Shown here: one piece after another, positions 39,376-47,445 of the stretch | How the letters are laid out: each line of letters opens with the position of its first letter | Numbering within the stretch: position 1 is the first letter of the stretch | Assembly: GCF_018499575.1 (NCBI RefSeq) | Contig: NZ_JAHDAP010000001.1 | Span: 682,001 to 746,000, forward strand | Direction: 5' to 3' | Source: Streptococcus infantis | Lineage (GTDB): Bacteria; Bacillota; Bacilli; Lactobacillales; Streptococcaceae | Length of the DNA stretch: 64,000 nucleotides | Position numbers and translations under genes: made by a program | Notes under the pieces: generated by a model | Told to the model about the DNA's origin: nothing | What the model saw: only the letters and a program-made list of their open reading frames with translations | Databases searched by the model: none

Positions 39376-41181
39376 TTAGTTATCTTTTTTCTTTAAACCC
39401 AATACTCCAAGACCAGCTACCAAGAGTGCTACACCTGTTGCAAACAATGATTCTTTAGAACCTGTATTTGGTAATTCTTTTTTAGGTTCAACTGTTGTAG
39501 ACGTAGTCTCAGGTTTTGTTTCTTCAGTTGTTTTGCCTGAAGTTGTTTCTTCGCTTGATTTACCTGGAGTTGTCTCACCTGTTGTTGTAGTCGTTGTTGA
39601 CTCAGATGTTGTTGTAGTGGTTGTTGGCTCTTGGGTTGTTGTGGTTGTTGTAGTTGGCCCACCTGTCGTTGTAGTCGTGGTTGTTGTTGGCTCTTGGGTT
39701 GTTGTAGTTGTAGTTGTGGTTGTTGTTGGCTCAACTGTCGTTGTAGTGGTAGTCGTTGTTGGCTCTTGGGTTGTTGTAGTAGTCGTTGTTGTTTGTTCTA
39801 CTTTTTTATACCAGTGGATACGATTTCCTTCACGATCTTTTTCTGTTTTTACAAACTCATAACCATCAATAGTAGCCGGATCTTTCCAACCCTTATCCTG
39901 TGGTTTAAGATTTTCTTTTGTATCGATATCTTTGTAGTCTGTGACAAGCGTATCAAGAACTAATTGTGCACCTGCAGAGTCATTGATGATACGGTAAATA
40001 TAGATACCCTTTGAATCTTTCCCATCAATAGTTGCCGTAGCTACTTTCGAAACATCATATTGCATTTTTTCAAGATCAATCTTAGATTTATCGATGATAT
40101 TAATACGGTTTTGACCAACACCGAAGAATACACCTAATTCTTTTGGAACATCTCCTGAAATCATTTCCATTGTTATTTTCTTTTCAGAGATAGAAGTAAC
40201 TTTGAATGTTGGCTCAACACCTGTCGGGAATACATATGCGCCATATTCATTGACTTCATATGTACTATATACAGGCAAGATAAATCTTGAAGTAAATGTA
40301 TCTCCTACTTTGAGTGCAGTATCACCACTTGTTTTCCACTCGATACCTGAAGCATCATTGAATTCTAACTCAACAGTTGAACCAACTTTCATACCTTCAC
40401 TTCCACGAACTTGGAATTCTGTATATGTTTCATATGAGCCATCTGCATTGAACTTAATTGTATTTCCAGAAGGTGGCATGTTAATTGAGTTTGTATCGGT
40501 TGCAAATTGTTCTACTTTCGGAATATCTACTGTACTTGTCACAGAAGAAGACCCCACTTTAATCACTTGGTTTAAAGTGTAGTCTTTATTTGCGATTACA
40601 GCTCCATTATAAGCGTTATCTGATTTAATTTGGAACTTGACCTGTTTCAATACATCTGGTTTTTCAGCTTCAATAGCTTTCGTAAATGTAATTTTTAATG
40701 TCGCGCGTGTTGATTCCAATTGAGCTTGTCGCATTTGAGCTGTATCGTTTGAACCTTGACGTGCTTTATTGACGTTTTCAAACGAAACAATTGAAATTTT
40801 ACCAATTGTCTTACCTTCGTAAGTGACATCCTTGCCATTTAATTGATTTAAGATAGCGACGTTTTCTAATGTAACTGTAACATAGTCGCCTTCTTTCACA
40901 TCATCTTCTGTAATTGAAAAAGAAAGGTCTACATCTGTATAGTATTCAAAGTATTTAATGTCATGGTTTTTTATGGTACCAGTCACTTCTGCAGCTACTT
41001 CTCTAGCTTCACGTGCAGGAGTTTCTGTAGTTGTTACAGCTTCAGCACTTGTTGTAGAAATTTGCTCAGCTGTCGTTGTTTCTTCAGCAGTGATAATTTC
41101 TTGACTTTGAAGCGCAGCCAAAAGCACTCCAGTAGACAACAAAGTGATCAATAATTTTCCAAACCTTTTCTGGTTTTTCAT
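39376..41181 (-). CDS. LPXTG adhesin with threonine-rich mucin-like stalk
   Basis: 601 residues. Signal peptide (about 1-33); beta-rich region (about 65-430), reading like an Ig-like adhesin domain (SFSITEDDVKEGDYVTVTL, TFVK-type strands, FFGVGQNRINIID); a short module GYEFVKTEKDREGNRIHWYK (about 445-465); a stalk of runs of six to ten Thr broken by QEP, VEP or GGP (about 468-540); then LPNTGSKE at about 568, a hydrophobic segment and a basic tail. It is probably an adhesin on the cell wall, and the Thr runs may be O-glycosylated. Ligand unknown. It lies between hprK and rpsU, which is unusual company for a surface gene. Confidence 0.8.
   Translation of the reverse strand: MKNQKRFGKLLITLLSTGVLLAALQSQEIITAEETTTAEQISTTSAEAVTTTETPAREAREVAAEVTGTIKNHDIKYFEYYTDVDLSFSITEDDVKEGDYVTVTLENVAILNQLNGKDVTYEGKTIGKISIVSFENVNKARQGSNDTAQMRQAQLESTRATLKITFTKAIEAEKPDVLKQVKFQIKSDNAYNGAVIANKDYTLNQVIKVGSSSVTSTVDIPKVEQFATDTNSINMPPSGNTIKFNADGSYETYTEFQVRGSEGMKVGSTVELEFNDASGIEWKTSGDTALKVGDTFTSRFILPVYSTYEVNEYGAYVFPTGVEPTFKVTSISEKKITMEMISGDVPKELGVFFGVGQNRINIIDKSKIDLEKMQYDVSKVATATIDGKDSKGIYIYRIINDSAGAQLVLDTLVTDYKDIDTKENLKPQDKGWKDPATIDGYEFVKTEKDREGNRIHWYKKVEQTTTTTTTTQEPTTTTTTTTVEPTTTTTTTTTTQEPTTTTTTTTGGPTTTTTTTQEPTTTTTTSESTTTTTTGETTPGKSSEETTSGKTTEETKPETTSTTVEPKKELPNTGSKESLFATGVALLVAGLGVLGLKKKDN
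39560..39800 (-). repeat. Threonine-codon tandem repeats
   Basis: Irregular repeats of ACA/ACT/ACC codons interrupted by QEP/VEP codons inside the adhesin gene. The near-repetitive DNA would favour slippage and length variation. Confidence 0.75.
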
Positions 41182-41194
41182 CCCTATTTACCTC

Positions 41195-41208
41195 CGTGTA
41201 AAATTACA
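41195..41208. promoter_or_regulatory. Palindrome at the ribosome site of the first Thr-rich adhesin
   Basis: GTGTAA and TTACAC flank AA, immediately 5' of the ribosome site (GGAGG). It could be a short operator or a hairpin limiting translation. Confidence 0.3.
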
Positions 41209-41390
41209 CTATTTTAACATGATTTTACTATATTTTTCAATTAATATCAACTAAAACGAATGATTGTTTTAAATGTCAAATAAAAGTAAATAGAGTTATA
41301 ATATTCAGTTATTACACCCTTAAGTTTGATTTTTATCCAATTCCTAAATAATCATTGAAACATGTAAAATTATTCGGGTCTTAAGAATAC

Positions 41391-41418
41391 AAAAAAGACT
41401 AGACAAGTCTAGTCTTTC
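41391..41418 (-). terminator. Terminator of rpsU
   Basis: Near-perfect stem AAAGACTAGAC/GTCTAGTCTTT with a T run on the minus strand, just after the rpsU stop. Confidence 0.92.
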
Positions 41419-41425
41419 ACTTCAA

Positions 41426-41602
41426 TTAGAATTTTTTACGTTTACGAGCTGCTTCTGATTTACGTTTACGTTTTACAGAAGGTTTTTCATAGAATTCACG
41501 TTTGCGTGTTTCTTGAAGAGTACCAGCTTTAGTAACCGCACGTTTGAAACGACGAAGTGCATCGTCAAGAGATTCATTCTTACGTACTACTGTTTTAGAC
41601 AT
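41426..41602 (-). CDS. rpsU: 30S ribosomal protein S21
   Basis: 58 residues from the ATG at 41602: [19 protein letters not shown] at the start and a highly basic tail ([15 protein letters not shown]). It belongs to the 30S platform near the anti-Shine-Dalgarno region. It has its own promoter (TTGACA/TAAAAT) and terminator. The gene is isolated between two wall-anchored adhesin genes. Confidence 0.97.
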
Positions 41603-41636
41603 TTTTTTCACTCCCTTCAAGTTCAAGATCTATTCT

Positions 41637-41665
41637 ATTTTACATGGAATGATATAAATTGTCAA
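41637..41665 (-). promoter_or_regulatory. rpsU promoter
   Basis: Minus strand: TTGACA (41660-41665), 17-base spacer, TAAAAT (41637-41642), 35 bases before the ATG. Confidence 0.82.
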
Positions 41666-41697
41666 GAAAAAATGGTGCAATCTATTCATTTTATTCA

Positions 41698-41732
41698 TAA
41701 AAAAAGAGGACATTAGAGGCCTCTTTTAAAAA
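41698..41732 (-). terminator. Terminator of the second Thr-rich adhesin
   Basis: AAAGAGGCC and a matching GTCCTCTTT form the stem with a T run on the minus strand. Confidence 0.75.
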
Positions 41733-41752
41733 TTATAGTTGTTCTAAATCAA

Positions 41753-43534
41753 TTATTTAGAAGAATTCTTTTTCAGAACTAGAGCACTTGCAAACATCAC
41801 AACACCTGCAATAACTAGTGCTAAACTAGTAGACTCCCCAGTATTTGGAAGTTTTGGTTTTTCCTCAGTTGTAGTCGTACCAGGAACATCTGGTTTTGAA
41901 GTTGTTGTTGTCGTTGAAGTTGTTGTTAGCTCTTCTGTTGTTGTCGTTGTCGAAGTAGTCGTTGGCTCTTCTGTTGTTGTCGTTGTCGAAGTAGTCGTTG
42001 GCTCTTCTGTCGTTGTTGTCGTTGAAGTAGTCGTTGGCTCTTCTGTCGTTGTTGTCGTTGAAGTAGTCGTTGGCTCTTCTGTCGTTGTTGTCGTTGAAGT
42101 AGTCGTTGGCTCTTCTGTCGTTGTTGTCGTTGAAGTAGTCGTTGGCTCTTCTGTCGTTGTTGTCGTTGAAGTAGTCGTTGGCTCTTCTGTCGTTGTTGTC
42201 GTTGAAGTAGTCGCCGGCTCTTCTGTGGTCGTTGTTGTTGAAGTTGTTGTGGTTTGTTCTTTTGGATTGACAATTGTTTTCGTAACTGACTTATCTGCTC
42301 CAAAATCTGTTGCATTTACTTCTGTATCTGCAGCATTAATAACATAACCTTTTGGCGCTTCAACCTCTGTGAGAATATACTTATCTTTTAAAAGACCAGT
42401 TACTGTAATTTTTCCTTCAGCATCTGTAACATATTCTCCAATAACTTGATTATTAGCTTGTCGTACGACTTTAAACTTAGCACCAGCTACTGGTTGATTT
42501 TCATCGTCAACTTTATGAATATTAATCGTAAATACGTATCCAACCCCAGAACCACCTGCTACTTGAACGACAGTAGATTGCTCAACATATTTAACGGCCT
42601 TTCCTTTACCTTTTAGGACAGCATCATTATTTAATACTTCTCCGTCTGCCGGTGAATAATTGGCTTGAACATTATATTCAATGCGGTATTGGTCATTTTC
42701 TGTGATATCACCAAGTTCAATAACAAATGACTGGCCATCTTCACTTACTGTAACAGTATGTTGGTCTGTTACATCTGTTCTATCAGTAAATTCCCAAAGA
42801 CCATTGACATAATCAAACTTACCTTTGATTACACGAATGCTATCTTTGATATAAGTTGCATTAGAAAACTTCAATGTATCTTCTACTGTAGCATTTTGAA
42901 GACTTTCCTTAGTACGGTTGATTGAGATGGTATATGAAAGAGTCTTTTGATCCTCACTACTTACCCATCCTGTTTTAGAAAGTAACACAGGATTTCCATC
43001 TCCAACACCGGTGAAGTTAACTTTTCCAACTACTTGTGTTTTCCCATTAATTGTAACCTCGACAGGGATTTCTCCTTCTTCAGGATGTTTTTGGAAATCT
43101 ACTCGAGTATAGACATAGAAAGAACCTTTGGTATCAGAGTGTTTTTCAACATAATCAGTATAGGTTAAGACGATATGTTTTTTTGTTTCATCAATCTGAG
43201 CATTTGCAATAATTTCATTTGTTTTCTCATCACGAATTTCAAAGTTTTGGGATTCTATATATAGAAAATCTGATAAATCAACTGTAGTTGTATCGCCAGC
43301 TTTAACATTTTTATCTGTTAAGTCATAATTTGCATTTAGCTTAAATGTAACCCACTGCTGCAAATCTTTATCAAGATTACCACCTTTTTCATTCGTAATA
43401 TTGAGTGAAGTAATTGTGTCAACAGTCTTGCCACTGGTTGTATTTTCTGCAAAAGCTTTGCTCAAGCTAAGAGAAAATAGAACAGTAAATACGCAAATCA
43501 TCAACGAAAAAAATGTAATTTTTTTCTTATTCAC
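41753..43534 (-). CDS. LPXTG adhesin with collagen-binding-like and CnaB-type domains and Thr-rich repeats
   Basis: 593 residues from a GTG start (AAGGAG ten bases upstream). Signal peptide (about 1-29). The region 30-330 resembles the paired Ig-like collagen-binding domains of Cna-type adhesins (VKAGDTTTVDLSDFLYIES, then LSYTISINRTKESLQNATVE). A CnaB/SpaA-type domain follows (about 340-425: INIHKVDDENQPVAGAKFKV, then LTEVEAPKGYVI), with Lys and Glu placed for an isopeptide bond. Twelve-residue repeats TTSTTTTTEEPT fill about 430-545. LPNTGES at about 560 anchors it. Likely a host- or matrix-binding adhesin; the ligand is inferred from family only. Confidence 0.83.
   Translation of the reverse strand: MNKKKITFFSLMICVFTVLFSLSLSKAFAENTTSGKTVDTITSLNITNEKGGNLDKDLQQWVTFKLNANYDLTDKNVKAGDTTTVDLSDFLYIESQNFEIRDEKTNEIIANAQIDETKKHIVLTYTDYVEKHSDTKGSFYVYTRVDFQKHPEEGEIPVEVTINGKTQVVGKVNFTGVGDGNPVLLSKTGWVSSEDQKTLSYTISINRTKESLQNATVEDTLKFSNATYIKDSIRVIKGKFDYVNGLWEFTDRTDVTDQHTVTVSEDGQSFVIELGDITENDQYRIEYNVQANYSPADGEVLNNDAVLKGKGKAVKYVEQSTVVQVAGGSGVGYVFTINIHKVDDENQPVAGAKFKVVRQANNQVIGEYVTDAEGKITVTGLLKDKYILTEVEAPKGYVINAADTEVNATDFGADKSVTKTIVNPKEQTTTTSTTTTTEEPATTSTTTTTEEPTTTSTTTTTEEPTTTSTTTTTEEPTTTSTTTTTEEPTTTSTTTTTEEPTTTSTTTTTEEPTTTSTTTTTEEPTTTSTTTTTEELTTTSTTTTTSKPDVPGTTTTEEKPKLPNTGESTSLALVIAGVVMFASALVLKKNSSK
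41930..42240 (-). repeat. 36-bp tandem repeat coding Thr-rich units
   Basis: About nine near-identical 36-bp units, each giving 12 residues of the form TTSTTTTTEEPT: eight with EEP and one degenerate unit with EEL. The central copies are identical or almost so, which predicts copy-number variation between strains. Confidence 0.9.
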
Positions 43535-43757
43535 CTTAAATGTTCTCCTTAAATTTAATGGTTTTAACAGTAAACGAGTTCAGTATACCAGTATTTTTTA
43601 CTAAAGTCTAGTTCTAATCATAAAATAATTTGAAATATAATGACAAAATAATAATTTTATATTTTCATTGTGTTCTAAAAACATTTTTTATATTATTTAA
43701 AGTATTTATACTATTTATTTCTTATCGTGTTCTGCATTTTTAACTTAGTACTGTTTA

Positions 43758-43795
43758 GAAAAAAGCCATCCAAACGAATTGTTTGAATAGCTCAA
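43758..43795 (-). terminator. Terminator of nagB
   Basis: AGCTATTCAAAC pairs with GTTTGGATGGCT (with G-U pairs) around AATTC, followed by TTTTTT on the minus strand. The remaining 43535-43757 is AT-rich; I see only the start region of the adhesin gene there. Confidence 0.78.
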
Positions 43796-43813
43796 ATGAT
43801 AGAATGACATTTT

Positions 43814-44521
43814 TTAATTCTTTAATAGGCTTAATGCTCCAGCATCCGCGATAATAGTTACGTCCGGATGGTTTTGCAAACTACTTGCTGGAAGACTTTC
43901 AGTAACTGGGCCTTCAACAGTTCCAGCGATGGCTTCAGCCTTAGATTCACCATAAGCAAAGAGAAGAATAGATTTTGCATCTAGAATATTTTTAATTCCC
44001 ATTGAGATAGCTTGTGTTGGTACATCTTCAATCTTATCAAAGAATCGAGCGTTTGCTTCAATAGTTGATTGATCAAGATCTACAAGATGAGTTTCACTAT
44101 CAAACGGAGTTCCTGGTTCATTAAAGCCAATGTGACCGTTTCGACCGATTCCCAAAATTTGCAAATCAACTGGATGGTCAGCAAGAATTTGATTATAGCG
44201 TTCTACCTCTTCTTCTGCATTATCTTTGACACCACGAGGTAAAAAGCTTTGCTTAAATGGCTTTTTATTGAAGAGATTTTCTTGCATAAAGTAACGATAA
44301 GATTGAGGATTATCCCCATCAAGACCTACGTACTCGTCCAAGTTTACACTAGTAAGATTTGAAAAATCAAGGTCACTTTTAACGATTTCCCCGTAAAATT
44401 CAAGTGGGCTGCTACCAGTCGCAAGCCCTAATGTTTGAGCACCGTTTGCTAACTTTTCTTTTAAAATTTCAAAAGCTACTTTTCCACCTTCTTCAGGATT
44501 TTTCACTTGAATAACTTTCAT
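43814..44521 (-). CDS. nagB: Glucosamine-6-phosphate deaminase
   Basis: 235 residues. Motifs: [18 protein letters not shown] for phosphate binding, [20 protein letters not shown] with the catalytic Asp, and [14 protein letters not shown]. It converts glucosamine-6-phosphate to fructose-6-phosphate and ammonia, feeding amino sugars from host glycans into glycolysis. GGAGGAAC precedes the ATG. The promoter carries a NagR-type operator in its spacer and a cre-like site upstream, fitting induction by amino sugars and carbon control. Confidence 0.97.
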   Translation of the reverse strand: MKVIQVKNPEEGGKVAFEILKEKLANGAQTLGLATGSSPLEFYGEIVKSDLDFSNLTSVNLDEYVGLDGDNPQSYRYFMQENLFNKKPFKQSFLPRGVKDNAEEEVERYNQILADHPVDLQILGIGRNGHIGFNEPGTPFDSETHLVDLDQSTIEANARFFDKIEDVPTQAISMGIKNILDAKSILLFAYGESKAEAIAGTVEGPVTESLPASSLQNHPDVTIIADAGALSLLKN

Positions 44522-44548
44522 AATTGTTCCTCCATATTTCTTTATTTT

Positions 44549-44577
44549 ATTATATGGTATAGACCAATTTTTGTCAA
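44549..44577 (-). promoter_or_regulatory. nagB promoter with NagR-type operator in the spacer
   Basis: Consensus on the minus strand: TTGACA (44572-44577), 17 bases, TATAAT (44549-44554). The spacer contains TGGTCTATACCA (44555-44566), close to the dre/NagR consensus TGGTCTAGACCA. Repressor binding there would block polymerase directly. Confidence 0.85.
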
Positions 44578-44578
44578 G

Positions 44579-44592
44579 TGAAAACGGTTTAA
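44579..44592. promoter_or_regulatory. Cre-like site upstream of nagB
   Basis: TGAAAACGGTTTAA matches 13 of 14 positions of the CcpA consensus TGWAANCGNTNNCW. It lies 1 base upstream of the -35 box. Confidence 0.45.
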
Positions 44593-44621
44593 TATTTTAA
44601 ATTTTATAGGATGATGTTGAG

Positions 44622-44658
44622 TAAAAAAAGAGAAGACTAAACTTGTCTTCTCTTTTAA
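44622..44658 (-). terminator. Terminator of the GbpC-like gene
   Basis: AAAAGAGAAGAC pairs with GTCTTCTCTTTT around TAAACTT, with T residues on the minus strand. Confidence 0.88.
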
Positions 44659-44671
44659 TTGTCAGAATGGA

Positions 44672-47197
44672 TTAGTCTTCTTTTTTCTTTCTTGACAAAG
44701 CATAACCTGCAGTAGCTAAACCTACAAGTGCTGAATATGTCATGAATGATTGTTCAACTGAACCAGTATTTGGTAATGATTTCTTAGATGGTTCTGGTTT
44801 TGGTTCGTGTTTTGGTTCTGGCTTAGGTTGTGGTTTTTCATCTTTCTTGATAACTACAACATTTTTATTCCATTCAACAGCTGGTTTTTCTGTTTCTTTC
44901 TTAACAGGATCCTTAAGCAACTCAGGTGCTTCTGGTTTAACCGGTTCACTTGGTAAGACAGGTACAGTTTTATATTCTGGTTCTGTCGGTGGAACTGGTT
45001 TTTCTTTAACAGTTGGAACTTCTGTCAATTCTGGTTTTTCAGGTTTAACTGGAGGTGTTGGTTCTGTTGGTTTAACTGGCTCTTCACCTGGATCTTGAGG
45101 GAAGCCAACGTTTGAGTTGATAGAGAACCAATAGAGAGTTGCTTCGCCTGTTGCGTTAGCACCTTTTGCTGTAAATTCAAGATGACCATCTTTCAAAATA
45201 ACAGCAGCACCACCATAGTAAAGGTAAGGGCTCTTAGGATCATCCCAACCCTTAGTTTCACTTGAAGAGTCTGCATTAAATGTAGCACCTTGATCCATGT
45301 ATTGGTTTTGTTCTTTAGCAAATACTTCTTTTGTCGATGAATCTTGGTCTACACTTGAATTTGGAAGTTTGATAAACTCTTTGTCACCAATGTTTACAGA
45401 CTCAACGTGAGGAGTATCTTGGTGTTTCATTTTTGGTGTGTATCTCAAAACACCTGATGTAGCGTCTACAGTGTAAGAACCGATAACGTCTGATTTATCA
45501 CCGAATGTGTAATCTTCAGTACCAACTGAGTGACCATTTCCGCCACCAGATGCGTTCACTGTTGTAGCATCAACTACTGTTTCTTCAGTTACTTTGAAGG
45601 CATCATCAACCCATGTTGCTTTTTGAGCAACAATTTTCAAAGGATTATCAGCATTGATATCAACTTCTGCACTACCGAAGTCAGCTTTTCCGCTTTTCAC
45701 AACGACATCCGCACCATCAAGTTTTGGTTCACTTCCGTCTGAATATGGATCCCAAGTTCCACGAACTGTATTGCCTTCGCTATCTTTAGCTTCAACAACT
45801 AGAGGACGAGGTTTGTCATTTTCAACATAAGATGCACCATTCCAGTGATTAAGTGAGTTAAGGGCAAGGATTGCATTATGTTGTGACAAATCAATCAATT
45901 GGTCATTTTCATCATAAAACTCAATGTCAACACCAACTGTAACTGGGTTTTCAGTATCTGTTGAGCTACCAATTGTCATTGTAACAGCTGGATCGTTATA
46001 AATTTGAACGATTCCTTTCCCATCTGATGATGGAAGGCTCTTCACTTCGTATTTATAAACAACTTTTGCAATACGTTTTTCTTCGCTACCTTTTACAATT
46101 TTAGCTTGAGTAAGTCCTGTGTATGTCACATCAAATTTATCTCCGACTTTTACAACTCCCCACTCAATTTCATTGTTGGCATATGGGTTTGTAGTTGTCA
46201 AATCAGAATCTTGTAGATTCTTTGTTTCATACATTTTAGTAGCTTTACCATCACCGTACATACGAGATTGACCTTCTTTTGTCAAGTAAGTTGTTAATCC
46301 AGTTGTTTGGTGTGTGATTTTAGTTGTTTCGCCATCAGCAAGTTCTTCAGAGAGGAATGTCAAATCTTGTTTGTACTTCTCAGGATTTCCACCACGCTCT
46401 GCAACCATCTTATTGAAGGCATCTTTAGCATCATCGTAATGTGCTTTTTTCTTGTTGTAAATTTCAAGTTCAATCAAGTAAGCAGCTTGTGCTTCATCAT
46501 AAGCAGCTTTTTTAGTTTTGTAGTCAGCTAATTTAGCTTCATACTCTGCTTGAGCTAATTTATTGCTTTCAGTAGCTTCTTGATTTGCTTTTACAGATGC
46601 ATTATATGCTGCAAGAGCTGTGTTATACTCTTCAAGCGCTTTTTCATAAGCAACACGTGCTTCTTCATTACTTTTTTCTACTGCTGTTTTTTCTGCTGTT
46701 TTTTCAGTCAATTCTTTTTTGTAAGCAGTAAGTTTTTCGTTGTAAGCAGCAAGCTCTTTATCGTAGTTTGCTTGTGTAGCAGCATTTTTAGCATCAACTT
46801 CAGCTTTTTCTTTTTCGTAAGCTTCTTGATTTGCTGCCACTTCAGCTTTATAATCAGCTACAGTTTTATTAATATCAGTAACTTGTTTTTCGTAATCTTT
46901 AGCAGCAGCTTCCTCTGAATCTTGCTTTTTAGTCTCAGTTTCTTTAACTTCAAGACCTTCATTTGTGGCAGCAGTTTTAGCTTCTTCCAACTTCTCTGGA
47001 ACCGCAACTTCTTTTGTTTCTTCTCCAGCTACTGTTGTAGTTGAAGTAACAGGTGTAGTTGCTGATGAAGTTTCATCGGCAGATACTGTAGCAATACCTG
47101 CAACAGCAATCACTGTTGCAACTGCAACAGAACCAAAGGCAACTGAGGTTTTTCTCAAGGCATATTTAATCGTTTTATTATTCTTTAACGATGACAT
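44672..47197 (-). CDS. LPXTG glucan-binding protein C/Spa-domain surface protein
   Basis: 841 residues from the ATG at 47197 (AAAAGGAG upstream; an earlier in-frame start is rejected). Signal peptide with KYALRKTSVAFGS; Ala-rich heptad A region (about 90-275) of units like AAYNEKLTAYKKEL; a beta-sandwich GbpC/Spa (V) domain (about 280-695; EIEWGVVKVGDKFDVTYTGL, NHWNGASYVEN, LYWFSINSNVGFP); a Pro-rich region (about 695-800); LPNTGSVE at about 809. It lacks the C1-C3 isopeptide domains of full antigen I/II, so it is GbpC-like in layout. Binding of alpha-glucan or salivary glycoprotein is inferred. It is divergent from a dextranase. Confidence 0.85.
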   Translation of the reverse strand: MSSLKNNKTIKYALRKTSVAFGSVAVATVIAVAGIATVSADETSSATTPVTSTTTVAGEETKEVAVPEKLEEAKTAATNEGLEVKETETKKQDSEEAAAKDYEKQVTDINKTVADYKAEVAANQEAYEKEKAEVDAKNAATQANYDKELAAYNEKLTAYKKELTEKTAEKTAVEKSNEEARVAYEKALEEYNTALAAYNASVKANQEATESNKLAQAEYEAKLADYKTKKAAYDEAQAAYLIELEIYNKKKAHYDDAKDAFNKMVAERGGNPEKYKQDLTFLSEELADGETTKITHQTTGLTTYLTKEGQSRMYGDGKATKMYETKNLQDSDLTTTNPYANNEIEWGVVKVGDKFDVTYTGLTQAKIVKGSEEKRIAKVVYKYEVKSLPSSDGKGIVQIYNDPAVTMTIGSSTDTENPVTVGVDIEFYDENDQLIDLSQHNAILALNSLNHWNGASYVENDKPRPLVVEAKDSEGNTVRGTWDPYSDGSEPKLDGADVVVKSGKADFGSAEVDINADNPLKIVAQKATWVDDAFKVTEETVVDATTVNASGGGNGHSVGTEDYTFGDKSDVIGSYTVDATSGVLRYTPKMKHQDTPHVESVNIGDKEFIKLPNSSVDQDSSTKEVFAKEQNQYMDQGATFNADSSSETKGWDDPKSPYLYYGGAAVILKDGHLEFTAKGANATGEATLYWFSINSNVGFPQDPGEEPVKPTEPTPPVKPEKPELTEVPTVKEKPVPPTEPEYKTVPVLPSEPVKPEAPELLKDPVKKETEKPAVEWNKNVVVIKKDEKPQPKPEPKHEPKPEPSKKSLPNTGSVEQSFMTYSALVGLATAGYALSRKKKED

Positions 47198-47270
47198 GAC
47201 AAACTCCTTTTTAAATGTTTTTTTTATGCTTCTCAAGCAAAAAGAATTTTTGTTCTTCGAAGTCAGAAAA

Positions 47271-47299
47271 ATCGTAACAAAAATAATTTAAAAAGTCAA
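47271..47299 (-). promoter_or_regulatory. Putative promoter of the GbpC-like gene
   Basis: Minus strand: TTGACT (47294-47299), 17-base spacer, TACGAT (47271-47276). Confidence 0.6.
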
Positions 47300-47381
47300 G
47301 TATTTTTATATATTTTTTCAAACTTTTTTCACTTTATTTTCAGGGTTTTTTCATTTTGATTTCAAAAAATTTACGTTTTTG

Positions 47382-47411
47382 TTGACATTTTCCTATGATA
47401 TGTCGTATAAT
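47382..47411 (+). promoter_or_regulatory. Promoter of the dextranase gene
   Basis: TTGACA (47382-47387), 18-base spacer, TATAAT (47406-47411). The start points of the divergent transcripts are only about 140 bp apart, in an AT-rich region with repeated TTTCATTTTGATTTCA-like runs. Confidence 0.82.
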
Positions 47412-47445
47412 TTCAACTAACAAAATTTAATGATTGGGGGATATA

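Noticed and set aside
39533..39963. Val-rich and Cys/Gly-rich frames opposite the Thr-rich stalk
   Set aside because: These mirror the Thr codon runs of the sense gene and have no independent support.
41930..42240. Regularly spaced 36-bp repeats resembling a CRISPR array
   Set aside because: The units are directly contiguous with no unique spacers, stay in frame in a surface-protein gene and encode a Thr-rich repeat. No cas genes are present.
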